Of a DNA stretch of 64,000 bases, positions 10,931 through 22,223 are shown one piece after another. Below the pieces are notes generated by a model. That model worked only from the letters and a program-made list of their open reading frames with translations, was not told where the DNA came from and searched no databases. This stretch comes from Nageia nagi. Taxonomy: Eukaryota; Pinophyta. The DNA is taken from NCBI GenBank assembly GCA_050084985.1, contig JBITNC010000002.1, positions 21,886,001 through 21,950,000 on the forward strand, written 5' to 3'. Within the stretch, counting starts at the first letter, position 1; each line of letters opens with the position of its first letter. A program made the position numbers and the translations under genes.

Positions 10931-13800
10931 TACACTTCCCCTTGAGGGAAACTTCACCTACTTAATGGTATTCTTAAGCTTACAGAATTGAGCTTTCGGA
11001 AGGGGCTTGATTAATAAATCAATAGAGTTCAAGGTGGATGGACAATACTCTAAGTGTATGATGCCACTAAGAACCTTCTCCCTAATAAAATGTTTAGTTC
11101 TCTAATGGAACACATGATTCATAGCCAAAGAGATCACTGATTGATTATTTGAAGAAATCAAAGATGAGCCACCTTGCTCATACCTATTTTTTTTTAGAAT
11201 ATGCTTTAGCTAAATGGATTCTTGAGCTACAACAGACATGGCATGGTATTCAACTTCTATGGTGGAAAGAGAAACAATAGGCTACTTCTTGAAAGCTCAA
11301 GAGATAGCACCTAAACTAATGTTAAACACATACATAGAGGTTGATTTTCAATCATTTTTATCTCTCCCATAATCAAAATCTAAGAATCCAGAGAGAACAA
11401 ATGAGGGTAACTTAGAATACTTGAGAGCAATATCTTTAGTCCCTGCAACATACCTCAAGATTTATTTAACAGCATTAAGATGCTCAACATATGGTTTTTG
11501 CATGAATTGAGCCATCATATTCACTGCAAAAGTAATATCTAGCTTAGAAATAGTCAAATATAAAAGACTACCAATTAATTACCTGTAAGCTATAGCATTA
11601 GCTAAATGAGAGTTAGAGCTCAAAGAAATAGTGATTCTAAGAGAGATTGGAATCGTAGCATATCTACATTCTTCCATTCCAAACTTGTGTAATATGTTTG
11701 ATATATATTTAGATTGACTGAGATAAGTACAATCCTTGTATTGATACACTTGCATTCCAAGATAGTAGTGTAAGAGACCAAAATCAATAATTTCAAATGT
11801 TACCTTAAGTTTGGATATGTACTCTTGAAAGATTTCTTCATTATTCCCAGGTATCAGAAATCATTCACATAAAGGAGAATCAAGGCCATGTCTTTTATTT
11901 GATTAAGCACATATAGATTAGAGTTAGAAAACCATTTGAAGAAACCAATGTCTGCAAAATACCCTAAAATCTTCATGTATTAAGACTCTTTGCCTTCCAC
12001 AATGAACCCTTTTGGTTGATTCATGAAGATTTCCACATCTAAGTCAACATTGAGAAATGCATTCTTAACATCAAGTTGAAAAACTTTCCATCTTTGAACT
12101 GTAGAAAGAGCAATAATAACTCTCATAATATGCATCTTTGCCATGGGAGCAAAGGTTTTCTCATAATCTACATCATATTTTTAAGTAAAACCTTTAGCTA
12201 CTAACCTTGCCTTATATTTCTCAATATCTCCAATAGAATTGAAATTGACCTTAAATATCCACTTATTACCAATCACATTCTTCTCATTGAGATAAGGAAC
12301 CAAATTTAAAGTTTAATTTTTCATAAATGCCTCATACTCCACTTTCATGGCTTTTATCCAACACTCGTGCTTAGAAACTTCTTTTAAGGTTGAGGGCTCA
12401 TGCTTGTTCTCAATATTCAAAAATAAGAATTTGTTCAAGGTTATGCTCCTTGTTACCATTTATGTTAGAGAATGTTTTTCCTGAGGTGACTTATCTACAT
12501 CAATATCTAACCAGATAGGTGCAATTGAAGAGTTCTTTGGATTATCAATATCCTTATTAGAAGCAGATTCTTCAAGAAGTTCATTGAACTTTACATCCCT
12601 TAAAATAAACATAGCTTTTTAGGATGGAGAGTAGAGCCTATAACCTCTATGCTAACTATCATAACCCATAAAAATGTATATTTTAACTTTTTTATTTAAT
12701 TTCTTCCTTTTCTAAAAAATAATGTAAGAGAATGCTTCATAACCAAACACCCTAAGGTGTGAAATGTTAGGTTTTCTTTTTTACCATGCCTCAAAAGGAG
12801 TTTTATCTTGAACAACTTTTGTGGGACACTTATTCAAAGTGTAAATAGTATTGCTTAATGCTTCATCCCATAAGAAAATAGGAAGATTACCCAACATGCA
12901 TCTAGCTATTTCTATAATTATTTTATTTTCCTTTTTAACAACACCATTCTACTAAGGAGTGTAAAGAATCATAAACTGTCTCTTAATTCCATACTTAGCA
13001 CAATAGTCATTAAACTCATTATTGTTATATTCTTTTGCATTATTTGATCTCAACATCTTAATTATAAGGTTATTTTAATTTTAAACTAAGGCCTTAAAAT
13101 TTTTAAAACTTTCAAAGGTTTGATCTTTATGCTTAAGTAAATACCCAAAGGTCATCCTACTAAAGTCATCAATGAAGGTTAAGACATAAGATTCTCCTCT
13201 AAATAACTTAGTCTGAAATGGATCCATTAGATCTGAATGCATAAGTTGAAGAGGTTGAGATGCTCTTGTTGTCTTATCTTTTTCAAATTTTTATCTATGC
13301 ATTTTATCAAGAATATGCTTCTTACATAAACCAATTAAAGGAAAAAAAGAAGGTAAACCTTCTATAAGTTCTTAGTCTTTCATGATATGAATACTCTTAT
13401 GGTTAAGGTTTCTTAAATGTTGGTGCCATAGATTACCTCTAGAACACACAGTTGTAGCAAGACACATCTTTGTTGAAACTTGATCCATAATGTAGAGATC
13501 ATCTTTTACTGACCCTTTAACTAATGTGCCAAGTATTTTCTTTATGCATCAAGATTGAGAGTTAAACTCAAAAAATTATCCTTTTTTAGTAACTTAGATC
13601 ATGAAAAGAAGGTTCATCCTAAGCTTAAGAATATAAAGCACATTATCAAGAAACTTTCCATGAATCAACATACTTCCAATGCCTTTAAATTTAAAGATAG
13701 AGTTATCACCTATCACAATTGCATCTTTCTTATACTTGCAAATGTTTTTAAATTTATCTTTTTCAAAGCATAGGTGATTAGTGCAACCAGAGTCAACAAT
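10930..13800 (-). pseudogene. Copia pol (protease, integrase, RT, RNase H), minus strand
   Basis: Reading the minus strand from 13800 downward gives the aspartic protease with DSGCTNH (DSG at about 13786-13794), the GAG-pre-integrase segment, integrase, reverse transcriptase and RNase H, ending near 10940 just after the LRL.. and SLKG end also seen in the plus-strand copia. The product would process the polyprotein, copy element RNA and insert the cDNA. Almost every segment contains stops or frameshifts. Domain order PR-IN-RT-RH fixes it as Ty1/copia. It aligns throughout with the better preserved copy at 26960-29890. Confidence 0.85.
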
Positions 13801-14770
13801 TCAATTAGACAAAAAAGAGCGAAACATGGGGTAGTGCATTGTAGCAAAATGAGCTTAAATTTTTTTATTTTCTTTTCATTTCCATTACCTTTTTTTTCTT
13901 TTTTCTTTTTATAATAATCAACTTCTTTATGACCTTGGATACCATAATAGTTATAATTTTTATCAAAATTTTCTTTAATATATGGATTATTTACTTTGCC
14001 TTTTCCATCTCTTTGCTTGAAGTCGTTGTTGTTGCCATTGTTACCATTATTTCTACTACTATTATTGTTATTACCTCTTTTCTCAAACTTTTTAGAGGAA
14101 GAAAGATAAAATTTCTTATGATGGTTGAACTTCTTCTTAAAAGGAATTTTGGTTGCTCCTAGAGCAACATTATTATCCTTTAGAGAAGAAATCAACACTT
14201 TTTCGTTAAGGGTTTCCTCATGGTTCAAAAAGATCCTAGAAAGGTTCTCAAAGGAGAAGACTTTTTCTTCATCATCAAGCTTTGTTTCCATAACTATCAT
14301 AAAATTTTCAAACTTTGAATAATGATGAAGACTATGAATTCATCATTGATCTAATTGCATCTATAAGCAATAAGTTAGGTCTTTAGGTTAATGATTTTGT
14401 TCAAGTAGATGGTAACATTTTCATCTTCCCCTTGACGAGATTGAAGCAACTTTTAGAGAATAGTAAACTTCTTAAAAAAATTTGAACCAAGGTAGATTTG
14501 CTTAAGCTTATCCTAAGCTTCCTTTATCAAGGTTGAAGAGGAAATCATTAGGAGCACATCATCTAAAATTGCATAAAAAATCATAGAGGTTATCACATCA
14601 ATTTTTATGTTGTAGGCCTTAACTTCCTTCTCATTTGTAGGAAAAATAAGGTTCTCATTCATTGTTTGCTAAAGCTTCCTTTCTTGTAACTTAGCTCTCA
14701 TCTGAAGTTCTCAAATCTCAAAGTTGGAACCATCGAGAATGTGTTTGGGTAAAAAAAAGTCTCCCATTTG
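13800..14770 (-). pseudogene. Copia gag, minus strand, zinc knuckle destroyed
   Basis: In element sense gag starts with the ATG directly after the splice-acceptor-like TGTAG (14771). It runs through the UBN2-type capsid region to VMETKLDDEEKVFSFENLSR (start near 14290), an asparagine-rich stretch, and the position of the nucleocapsid knuckle. There the three cysteines of C-x2-C-x4-H-x4-C read as tyrosines (Y-N-Y-Y-G-I-Q-G-H-K-E-V-D-Y, about 13920-13960), while the histidine and glycine remain. Such a protein could not bind zinc or RNA normally. Stops are present upstream. Confidence 0.8.
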
Positions 14771-14989
14771 CTACATAAGAATGTGAAAAATTATAAGCAT
14801 ATGGTTCAATAAACAACATTATATGTTATGTTTTAACTAAGTAAGTATTTAATTAACTAAGACATGCTCGATTTGATTCACTAGTGCAAATATTTTACAA
14901 CTCAAATAATAACTCATGTACTCAAACACATTTCTCATCTTAAGAATCGTAGATGTAGAGTGATATTATTGAGGTTTTTTTTTATCTAA

Positions 14990-15370
14990 AATTAGACCTT
15001 CACCTGGATGCCCACACAAGAGGAGCCTAAGTCCTACTAATCCTCAACCAATTCGCCTTGGTCAGTATTATACTCTCACAAAGAGAAGTACTTGCTATTT
15101 TTTAAGGTTATGATGTATATTTGATTGATCAAATTATTAATCTTGATTAGGTTTCAAGTTGTCCTCTTAAGTTATCAAGATAATCTCTTAATAGACATGT
15201 GAACATGTGGTATCATTACACACATGTCTATCCACCTATTGGAGTTATGTCCAGACCAACAAAGGACTTAGAAGTAATTGAGAAGTATAAACTTTTCATC
15301 ATTTAGATCATCAAACTTAAAGGCTCTAGTCCACCTGCCTTTATCTCATGGCTCCCTAAATAAGTCATGT
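14990..15370 (-). repeat. Conserved leader block upstream of gag, minus-strand copia
   Basis: This is the reverse complement of blocks at 25470-25870 and 57560-57960. Shared landmarks include the GTGTAGTGATACCACATGTC type of inverted sequence, the segment around ATAGGTGGACA, and GGTGAAGGCCTAATT near its gag-proximal end. It is non-coding in all three copies yet is one of their best preserved parts. Confidence 0.7.
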
Positions 15371-15644
15371 TGCAGAATGTACATGCAAATGTGTTCATTT
15401 TAAAGGGTTGCTCATTTCAATGTTTACGATTTTGCATAAGTAAATAAAATAAAAATGTGAAACATGAAGTAAAAACTTAAAATAAAATATCATTCATTCA
15501 TAACTTGAAACATAAAAGTTCAATGGGTTTTATTTACCAACTCCTAAAAGACATCTTCATATCATTCCTTATTTTGCACAAGTCCATTCCATACTTTGTA
15601 AAATAAATTTACGGAGTCATCAAATGCATTATTCTCATAACTTA

Positions 15645-15810
15645 AAATTTAAGTAGTAAGCATGCATCATTTATTAACTTAAAAAAAATTAAGTAATAAG
15701 CATGCATCAAAATAATAAAGAGTATGCATCATTTATCTTAAAAAAATAAAGTAAGAAGCATGCATCATTTAACTTAAAGAAGTTAAGTAATAAGCATGCA
15801 TCATCCCATT
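15645..15810 (-). repeat. Array of GCATGCAT words in the copia leader
   Basis: AGCATGCATCATTTA-type words recur five or six times, separated by AACTTAAAGAAGTTAAGTAAT-like spacers. The equivalent arrays in the other copia leaders are at about 25085-25215 and 57045-57315. Confidence 0.8.
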
Positions 15811-16599
15811 AACTTGCATAAAGAATTTATAAAGATAGATAGACATGCAATATCTAGATAAATATTTAAGTAAAGTTTATACAAATTCCCCCTCTTTTAC
15901 TGAAAAAATTTATCCCTTAAAGATAGCATACTAGTTTTACCTTAGAAATTTAACTAAGAAAAGAAAACTACTTCCATGTTAAAAATTATCTTTTAAGTAT
16001 GCATCCATTCTAATATTTTTAAGTAAATACAAAATAATTCCTCTTTTTTTACTTAAAAAATAGCATTGCTAAAAGCATTCCCCTTTTTACTTCAAAATTT
16101 TTAGACAACAAGGAATAAGAGATATTTAAGTAAAGAAAATGTCATGTTTACACTTAATAGTTATCATTTTGCCTAAGTAAATAGCCATACTTAGAAGTGT
16201 TTATCAAGGCAAAAATTAATTCTAAGTATTAAATATTTACTAAGTAATAAAATTGCTTTTAAAAAATTTAATGTAACCTTGATTTAATAGACCTTTAAAA
16301 TTTTTAATGCTAGGTATTAAAAAAATTTCCCTATTTAAACAAGTATTTAATAGGCCATTATGCTCTTACTAGTACTTGAGAGAATAAGTCAAATATATTT
16401 AATGCTATTTTACCCAAGTACTTCAAGTAAAAAATACTCCAAATCAGATAAAGATTAATGACATTTATTAATACAAGGCGTAAGGACCAAATCAAGAGAT
16501 TTTACAATAAATTTCGCTGGCAAGGATAGAGAAAGAGACATCTACCCTACGAAATTAAATGGTGTGGATAGAAGTAAAAAGATAAAAAATAATAAAGCA

Positions 16600-16950
16600 G
16601 AAAAATGTGAGAGGCCATGCGCATGGAGAGGGGCTGCGTAAGGGCAGGTGTTAGAGGCAAAGTAGAGGGAGGAAGCTGAAAGAAGTAGTGAGGACAAAGG
16701 TCATATGGCATCCCTACCAGTGATGGCGGCCATCCCCATGACACCGTCAAGTTGGTAGAAGTAGGCTGTGCGAGAGTGGCGGTTGATAGGATTGAAGGTG
16801 GAGTTGCGTAACCAATTCAAAAAAGGGTTTCGAAGCTCCCACACCATGAGAGGAGGAGATACAGGGTGGGGTGAAGAATGTAGGTGGTCATGCGAGGTGG
16901 GAAACACCACGCAAGGGTTACATGGAGGAACAGGCGTGCACAGAAAGGCA
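16600..16950 (-). other. GC-rich island in the leader of the minus-strand copia
   Basis: The island stands out against about 70% AT surroundings, with a run of G-rich words on the plus strand (GAGAGGGGCTGCG, GAGGGAGGAAG, GGGTGGGGTGAAG). It encodes nothing I recognise in any frame. The other copia leaders have islands at the same relative place with different sequence. Confidence 0.6.
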
Positions 16951-17485
16951 TGTGTGAAGAAAGACCACTCTATATTTTAACATATATATATGTTTATAAA
17001 ACTTTGTGCAATGGAAGCATATTTAAACAAAATACATATATTTTGTAAAAAAAAATACAACCTCTTCTTCTCCCTTTTAAAAAAAATTAAGAAAGAAGAC
17101 TTATTTAATAAAGGTAATCTTTTGTTTTAAATAAATCAATTGTGCAAATATTTTGAAAATAGATGGTAAGACCTTCCTCAAACTTTTATAAAAAAAATTT
17201 GAGTATATATAGAAAAATTTCAAGCTTAACTACAACATATTATTTGCCATATATATAAAAAAAATGTAGTTGACAAAGTAGTGTTAGTAATAATCTAACA
17301 ATAATATGTAAGTGAATTTTCTACCAACATTGCAACTTATAACAATGTTAGTAATACATTATGAGAAACAAAAAGCATAATCTTGAAACAAAGATTATAC
17401 CTTCAAATCTTTTACCTCACCAAAGTAGTTGGAGTGAAGGATAAAGAATGAGGACCTCCAAGTTGAAGATGAGCTTCCACACTAA

Positions 17486-17497
17486 GCTTTGATACCA
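17486..17497 (-). other. tRNA-iMet primer binding site, minus-strand copia
   Basis: In element sense TGGTATCAAAGC lies 2 bp inside the 5' LTR and is one base from the plant copia consensus TGGTATCAGAGC, complementary to the 3' end of initiator methionine tRNA. Confidence 0.85.
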
Positions 17498-17499
17498 AA

Positions 17500-18000
17500 T
17501 GAAGGATTTGCATTATAAAGAATACAATCCTAAATGCCCAAAATTATATGAAAGCTCACACATTCAACACTATTCTAAGAAATAAGCAATCTCACAAAAT
17601 AACTCAAGAGATAAAGTGATTCCTCCAATTAGGAGTACATCCACTAACTAGATATTACTTCATTCACAAATATGAATCTCTTACAATACTCCTAATCTCA
17701 TTTCCTAAACACTATCCTATAGCATAAATTTACTTCACAAAATGGTGTATGATCCAAAGAGGGAGCTTTCTATTTATAAGTCAAAATCTCTTTTTGGATC
17801 ATCTTTTTATCCAATGTACAAAAGCATGACATGCACATCCTTTTACCCAAGGGGCATACTCATGACATGGAGTGTAAAACAAGTTACATTATCATATTCA
17901 CTTAAATACTTAAGGTATCAAATGATACCCTTAAGTATTAGTGAACTTACATAGAAGACTATTACAAAACCTTTACAATAATGCATTATACATTCCAACA
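17500..18000 (-). repeat. 5' LTR of the minus-strand copia
   Basis: This 501-bp LTR begins TGTTGGAATG and ends CCTTCA in element sense. A TATAAATA box lies at 17771-17778 (minus), downstream in element sense of the inverted repeat CCTTTTACCCAAGGG (17839-17853 on the plus strand). Confidence 0.9.
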
Positions 18001-20300
18001 ATCCCAACCTTGATCAATGAAGAAGAAAACCAAAGTTTAGTTAAGCCATTCCTTGAGGAAGAAATATGTGAATCCCTATTTTAGATGAACCTAGATAAAG
18101 CTCCAAGATCGAACAGTTTCTTTGCAAAATTATAACAAAACTGTTGGGGAATAATAAGAGTGGTGCAAGCTATTCAGGAGTTCCAACAAAATGACTCTCT
18201 GCTGAAAAGTTAGAACATAACCTTTCTAGCTCTAATCCTTAAATCCAAGGAGCTAATCATCTAAAATAATTCAAACCAATTAGCTTATGCAACACAATCT
18301 ATAAGATTATTATTAAGTTACTTGCTAACCAAATGAGGGAAGTTCTACCAAAGTTAATCTCTAAAGCGTAAGATGGTTTTATCAAAGAAAGATAAATAGT
18401 AGATGGGATCATTATGATGCATCAAGCAGTTCATACAATCAAAAGTAAAGGAAAAGAAGGGTTGTCAATAAAACTAGACATGTAAAAGGCATATGAAGGG
18501 GTCTCATGGTAATTCCTTGATTAGATTTTGATGTGATTTGGATTTGGAACCTAACAGAGGAAATGAATGTATTTGTGTATCTCTTTGGCCACTTTCTTAG
18601 TCCTAGTAAATGATGAACCTGGTGGATTCTTTAACACAAGTCAAGGATTAAGGAAAGGGGATTTAATTTATCCCTACCTTTTTATTACCATGGTTGAAGC
18701 TCTTGGAAGAACAATAGCAAAGGCCAACAAATACAAGAAAATCCATGGAATCCTACCTACACCAAATTATCACTCAGTCACCCACCATCAGTTTGTGGAT
18801 GACATTATCCTTGTAGGGAAAGTAAGGCTCACTAAGGCAATAGAATTCAAAAGGATTCTAGATGCTTATGAGAAAGCCTCCAATTAGAAGATTAATTATG
18901 ATAAAACTAGTATCTTCCTTAGCACCCTCAAGGAAAGGAATAAAAGGATTTTTAGAGTGTTTCAATTCCAAATTAGTACCTTCCCATCAATCTACCTTGG
19001 AATGCCATTATTTTTTGGTAGATTCTAGAAGGAATTTTGGAATGAAATTATGAACAGATTTGAGAAAAAGTTGTTAGGATGGAAAGGTGTACTATTAAGC
19101 ATGGTAGGGAAGATGTAGTTGGTAAAGGTCACACTTCATAATATCCTTGTATATATGGCTAGTGTCTTCCTGATCCTAGCTTTGATTGCTTAGAAAATAG
19201 ATCAAATATGTGCAAGATTCATCTAGATAGGGGTTAATGAAAAGAAGAGGATGTCCTTGGTGGCCTAGTTTAAAGTTTGTAGGGGAAAAAATAAGGAGGG
19301 CTATAAGGAGGGCTATGAATGAGATAAATTAGATTAGTAAATCAAGTAATGAGAATTAAACTTCCATGAAATTATGTGCAAGGGGGGAAAATGAATGGAT
19401 TAGAATTTGCAAACAAAATCATCTAGAGGGAGATAGAAACTTAATGATAAGAAAACCCCCCTAAAGTGTCTACATTTTGGAAAGGCTTGGTGGAAGTTTA
19501 GGAAACAATTCAGAAGATGTCTTGGTGGAAAGTTTTATAATGGTAATACAATTCTATTTTGGGATGTAATATGGATAGGAAAATCCCCACTAGCCCAAGA
19601 AGTTGACTTTAGAAAATTGATGAATTGGGAAAAAGTTACCATAGGGACCAAAGTAGCCAACTATCTTAGAAGGAAGGATGATGATAATATAGAATGCTTC
19701 TTGCCTTCGGCGCCTGATCCAAGAATGGGAATTGAGATTGAAAAGCTAAAATAAAGATTAACCAAAAGTAAATTATTCTTTACACTAAAAGAAGATGTCT
19801 TAGCCTTGATAGATAATGAAGGTAAGGAGAAAGCATATTCAGTAAAAGTAGGATATACCAGTTTGAATACTAATGAGGTGGATAGGATAAAATCATTATG
19901 GGAAAGAATATGGACTAAAGGGATAATTCCAAAAGTATCATGATTTAGTTGGGTAGTTGCATTGAATATGATACATACTCATGACAACCTGAAGAAGAAA
20001 GGATGGAAGATACCAAATAGATGTGTAATGTGTATAAAAGAGAAATAAATAATTGATCACCTATTAGTACATTATAAGTTTGTAAGTGAACTCTGGGATA
20101 AATTGGTGAATTAGTTACACTTTCAATGGTCAAAACCAACTTCAATTGAAAAAATCATTGTTCAATATTGGGTACCATGGTCTCAAGATAAGACTAGATG
20201 AGTTTGGGTGATGATAGAACTACATGTGTTATGGTCCCTTTGTAAATAAATGAATGCCCAAATTTTTAAGGAACAAAATTGATTGGTACTAGAGGAAATA
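18001..20300 (+). pseudogene. LINE ORF2, reverse transcriptase and zinc-finger part
   Basis: ORF2 resumes after the copia element with NIPTLINEE and ICESLF.MNLDKAPRSN (family: 'MN.DKAPGPDGF'). The reverse transcriptase core follows: GFFNTSQGLRKGDLIYPYLF and the catalytic box HHQFVDDIILVG (F-V-D-D, within 18567-18887). Then come the thumb (YLGMP.., GWKGVLLSMVGK) and the C-terminal zf-RVT domain (SWVVALNMIHTHDNLKKKGW, RCVMC, DHLLVH, about 19940-20110). It would carry out target-primed reverse transcription. Stops occur throughout. Confidence 0.8.
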
Positions 20301-20694
20301 ATCTAAATCTTCCTAAGACTAATGGTGGAAAACATTGAGGTGTATACAAAGGTGGACCCTGATAAAGATGTTGAGTTTGTAGGTATCATTAGCTTACTCC
20401 AATTAGAGTCTCATATGAAATCCACATCGGATGAGGTACAAAGGATGGATGTGGATAGATGACATTGACAAACTCAAAGAACATCATTATAGAGGTTGGG
20501 GGTATGCAATAATATTAATTTAATGATCCCCTTGACTCCTCTAATGCTTAAGCCCTATGACATGATAACTTGGCATGAGAGACTTAAAGATCCACACAAA
20601 ATTCTATTACAAAGATAAAGGTGGCATATTTTATTTCCATCAAGCCTCTCTTTTTTTCATTGTGAGTTGGGGAAAATTTTGGAAGTTGCATGCA
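20301..20694. other. LINE tail and boundary, no gene seen
   Basis: The translation downstream of zf-RVT can be followed weakly to about 20460. No poly(A) tail or target duplication is visible. The stretch from 20500 to 20694 may be the 5' flank of the dioxygenase pseudogene. Confidence 0.4.
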
Positions 20695-21640
20695 ATGGGG
20701 AAAGCTAATCGAACAAATCTGAGTAGTATGGAGGAGTTGAAATGCAATAAGGTACGCTAGAATCTCTTCAAAAAGGAGGGGGATAAAAAACTTCCTTCAC
20801 CACTGGTGAGAATTTGACCCTAGTGTGTCTGAGAAGGTGGTTAAAGAATGGAATGAAATCTATGCCATCATTGGGTTTGTGAAGGTTTATGTCTCTGAGG
20901 AAGTAATTGCTATGGCTCATAGGATGAGCCTAGAAGGGAGATTATTTAAGTGTAACACAAAGGTTATGGACCAAGAAATGGAAGATTTCTACAAAAAACT
21001 TATTACAATTTTGAGAACAATGAGAGCAAAAGAGTGTCTATATCTAAATCCCATATCAATCTAGGTTATATTACTATTTTGTATCAGGATGATGCCAAAG
21101 GGTTTCAAATAAAAAAAAATAAGGGAACTAGATTAATGTTAATCCATTTCCTAGATCATTTCTTTCTTAACCATGGTGATTGAATAGGAGTACATAAAAA
21201 AGCTATCACTGTATACAACATAATGCTTTATTACCATTTTTATTGGATTCAAACTTGTAGCATGTATATTTTTTTATTTAGGGTATAACTTCAAAGATCT
21301 ATTCCCTCACAACCATGCATTTTATAGTTAAAATTTTTACCTAATTTATTGTTGCTAAATTTAATTTGTTTATTTCTTGTGATATCTATGCATGCAGTTG
21401 TGGAGTAATGGATGGTACCACAACTCAAAGCACCATGTGGTGTATAGAGGACTGAGAAGTAGGGAGAGAAGGCTATCGATATCCTTCCTTTACATTATTT
21501 TAGAGAGTTCTAAAATCAAGGAACCCAAGGAGCTTATTGATAATGAGCACCAATGAAAGTACAAAACAATGACATTTGGAGATATGAAGAAAAATTACAA
21601 ATATTTGGGTCAAAATGGGTTATATAGTTTGGATGAGCTC
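20695..21640 (+). pseudogene. 2-oxoglutarate/Fe(II)-dependent dioxygenase pseudogene
   Basis: A possible ATG at 20695 begins MGKANRTNLSSMEELK, then KLPSPLVRI and, after a frameshift, SEKVVKEWNEIYAIIGFVKV and SEEVIAMAHRMSLE, as in the DIOX_N domain of plant 2-oxoglutarate dioxygenases. After a gap the catalytic jelly-roll reappears as PHINLGYITILYQDD (about 21040-21090), where the metal-binding HxD reads HxN. The last part, after what looks like an intron ending in a typical TGCAG (about 21195-21400), is LWSNGWYHNSKHHVVYRG and RRLSISFLYI: the second iron histidine and the R-x-S 2-oxoglutarate site survive. It ends near FGDMKKNYKYLG. Roughly 100 central residues are missing, and there are stops and frameshifts. 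Substrate class (gibberellin, flavonoid or other) cannot be told. Confidence 0.75.
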
Positions 21641-22223
21641 CAATTTATTCTTCATAAAAATGATGCTTCTCTTTCATCGATATTCCACCACATGAGAAGG
21701 TGGCCAACTTTATCATGCACTTTTTCAATCATATTGAAGTCCTCAAAAATTCCCCCAAGTGGTCGATAGCATGGAAAAGGCTAGCCAACATCATAATGTG
21801 CATCTATTATGAGCATGATTAGAAGCATACACATTAATAATGCTAAGGGATTAGCCATAAAAATTTTGAATAATATCTAAACCACTTGATTGGAAGGGTC
21901 CACACCTTATGAAACAATATTCCCTTACCATATAGGGTCTAAAAATTTGACAACATCTCCCTTTGTAGGGGAATGGTTAGTGGCATAGAACATATTTCCT
22001 TACTGGAGAAAATTATAGGGATTATTTGTAATAAAATAAGAAACCTTAAATTCTTGAAGATATAGAAAGTAAAAACTACCATGAAGATGAGAAATAGTTG
22101 AGAATTCACTATGAACCAAATATTTTTGCATTGGGTTCGTCAACCCTCTAGAATTCTAAGTTAAAAAATCATGGTAAATAATTAAGGTTCATACCATCTA
22201 TGACCTCTTCAATATCCTTGAAC
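21641..22223 (-). pseudogene. Minus-strand LINE endonuclease remnant, 3' part
   Basis: On the minus strand, 21830-21780 gives LSIINVYASNHAHNRCTL (LINE motif 'NVYAPN....R..LW'). It is followed by EDFNMIE (compare the catalytic GDFN-M) and FMKNKLELIQTI. This is the endonuclease of another L1-like LINE in the opposite orientation to the one before. The copia element at 22224 interrupts it, and the 5' flank continues at 31201. It carries stops and no reverse transcriptase is visible. Confidence 0.6.

Larger units (their letters stand above)
14771..17415 (-). other. Presumed leader intron of the minus-strand copia
   Basis: In element sense a 5' splice-site consensus GTGAG|GTAAAA lies 70 bp after the primer site (intron starts at 17415). 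A pyrimidine-rich tract ending in TATGTAG (AG at 14772-14771) lies directly before the gag ATG, giving a 2645-nt intron. The same two signals are at equivalent places in the copia copies at 22224 and 55039. Splicing itself is inferred. Confidence 0.55.
9785..18000 (-). mobile_element. Complete Ty1/copia element, minus strand, inserted in LINE ORF2
   Basis: The 8216-bp element is bounded by LTRs at 17500-18000 (5' in element sense) and 9785-10210 (3'), with the duplication ATCCC at 9780-9784 and 18001-18005. In element order it has a tRNA-iMet primer site, a leader of 2.7 kb, gag, protease, integrase, reverse transcriptase, RNase H, a 3' region with a hairpin, and a polypurine tract. All ORFs are broken. 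The two LTRs differ at many sites and one carries an internal deletion, so it is older than the plus-strand copia at 22224. Confidence 0.95.
6600..20480 (+). mobile_element. L1-like plant LINE, split by two nested elements
   Basis: One plus-strand non-LTR element can be followed as ORF1 (6775-7401, 7868-8448) and ORF2 (8541-9784, 18001 to about 20300). It is interrupted by a solo copia LTR in ORF1 and by a complete copia element in ORF2. The coding phase resumes exactly after each target duplication, which shows that both insertions landed in an already formed LINE. The 5' limit is unclear. I see no poly(A) tail near 20480, so the 3' border is a guess from where the zinc-finger domain ends. 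Confidence 0.75.

Noticed and set aside
13713-14322. Plus-strand frames at 13929-14162 and 14125-14322
   Set aside because: They are antisense shadows of the minus-strand copia gag, whose frame shows real family motifs.
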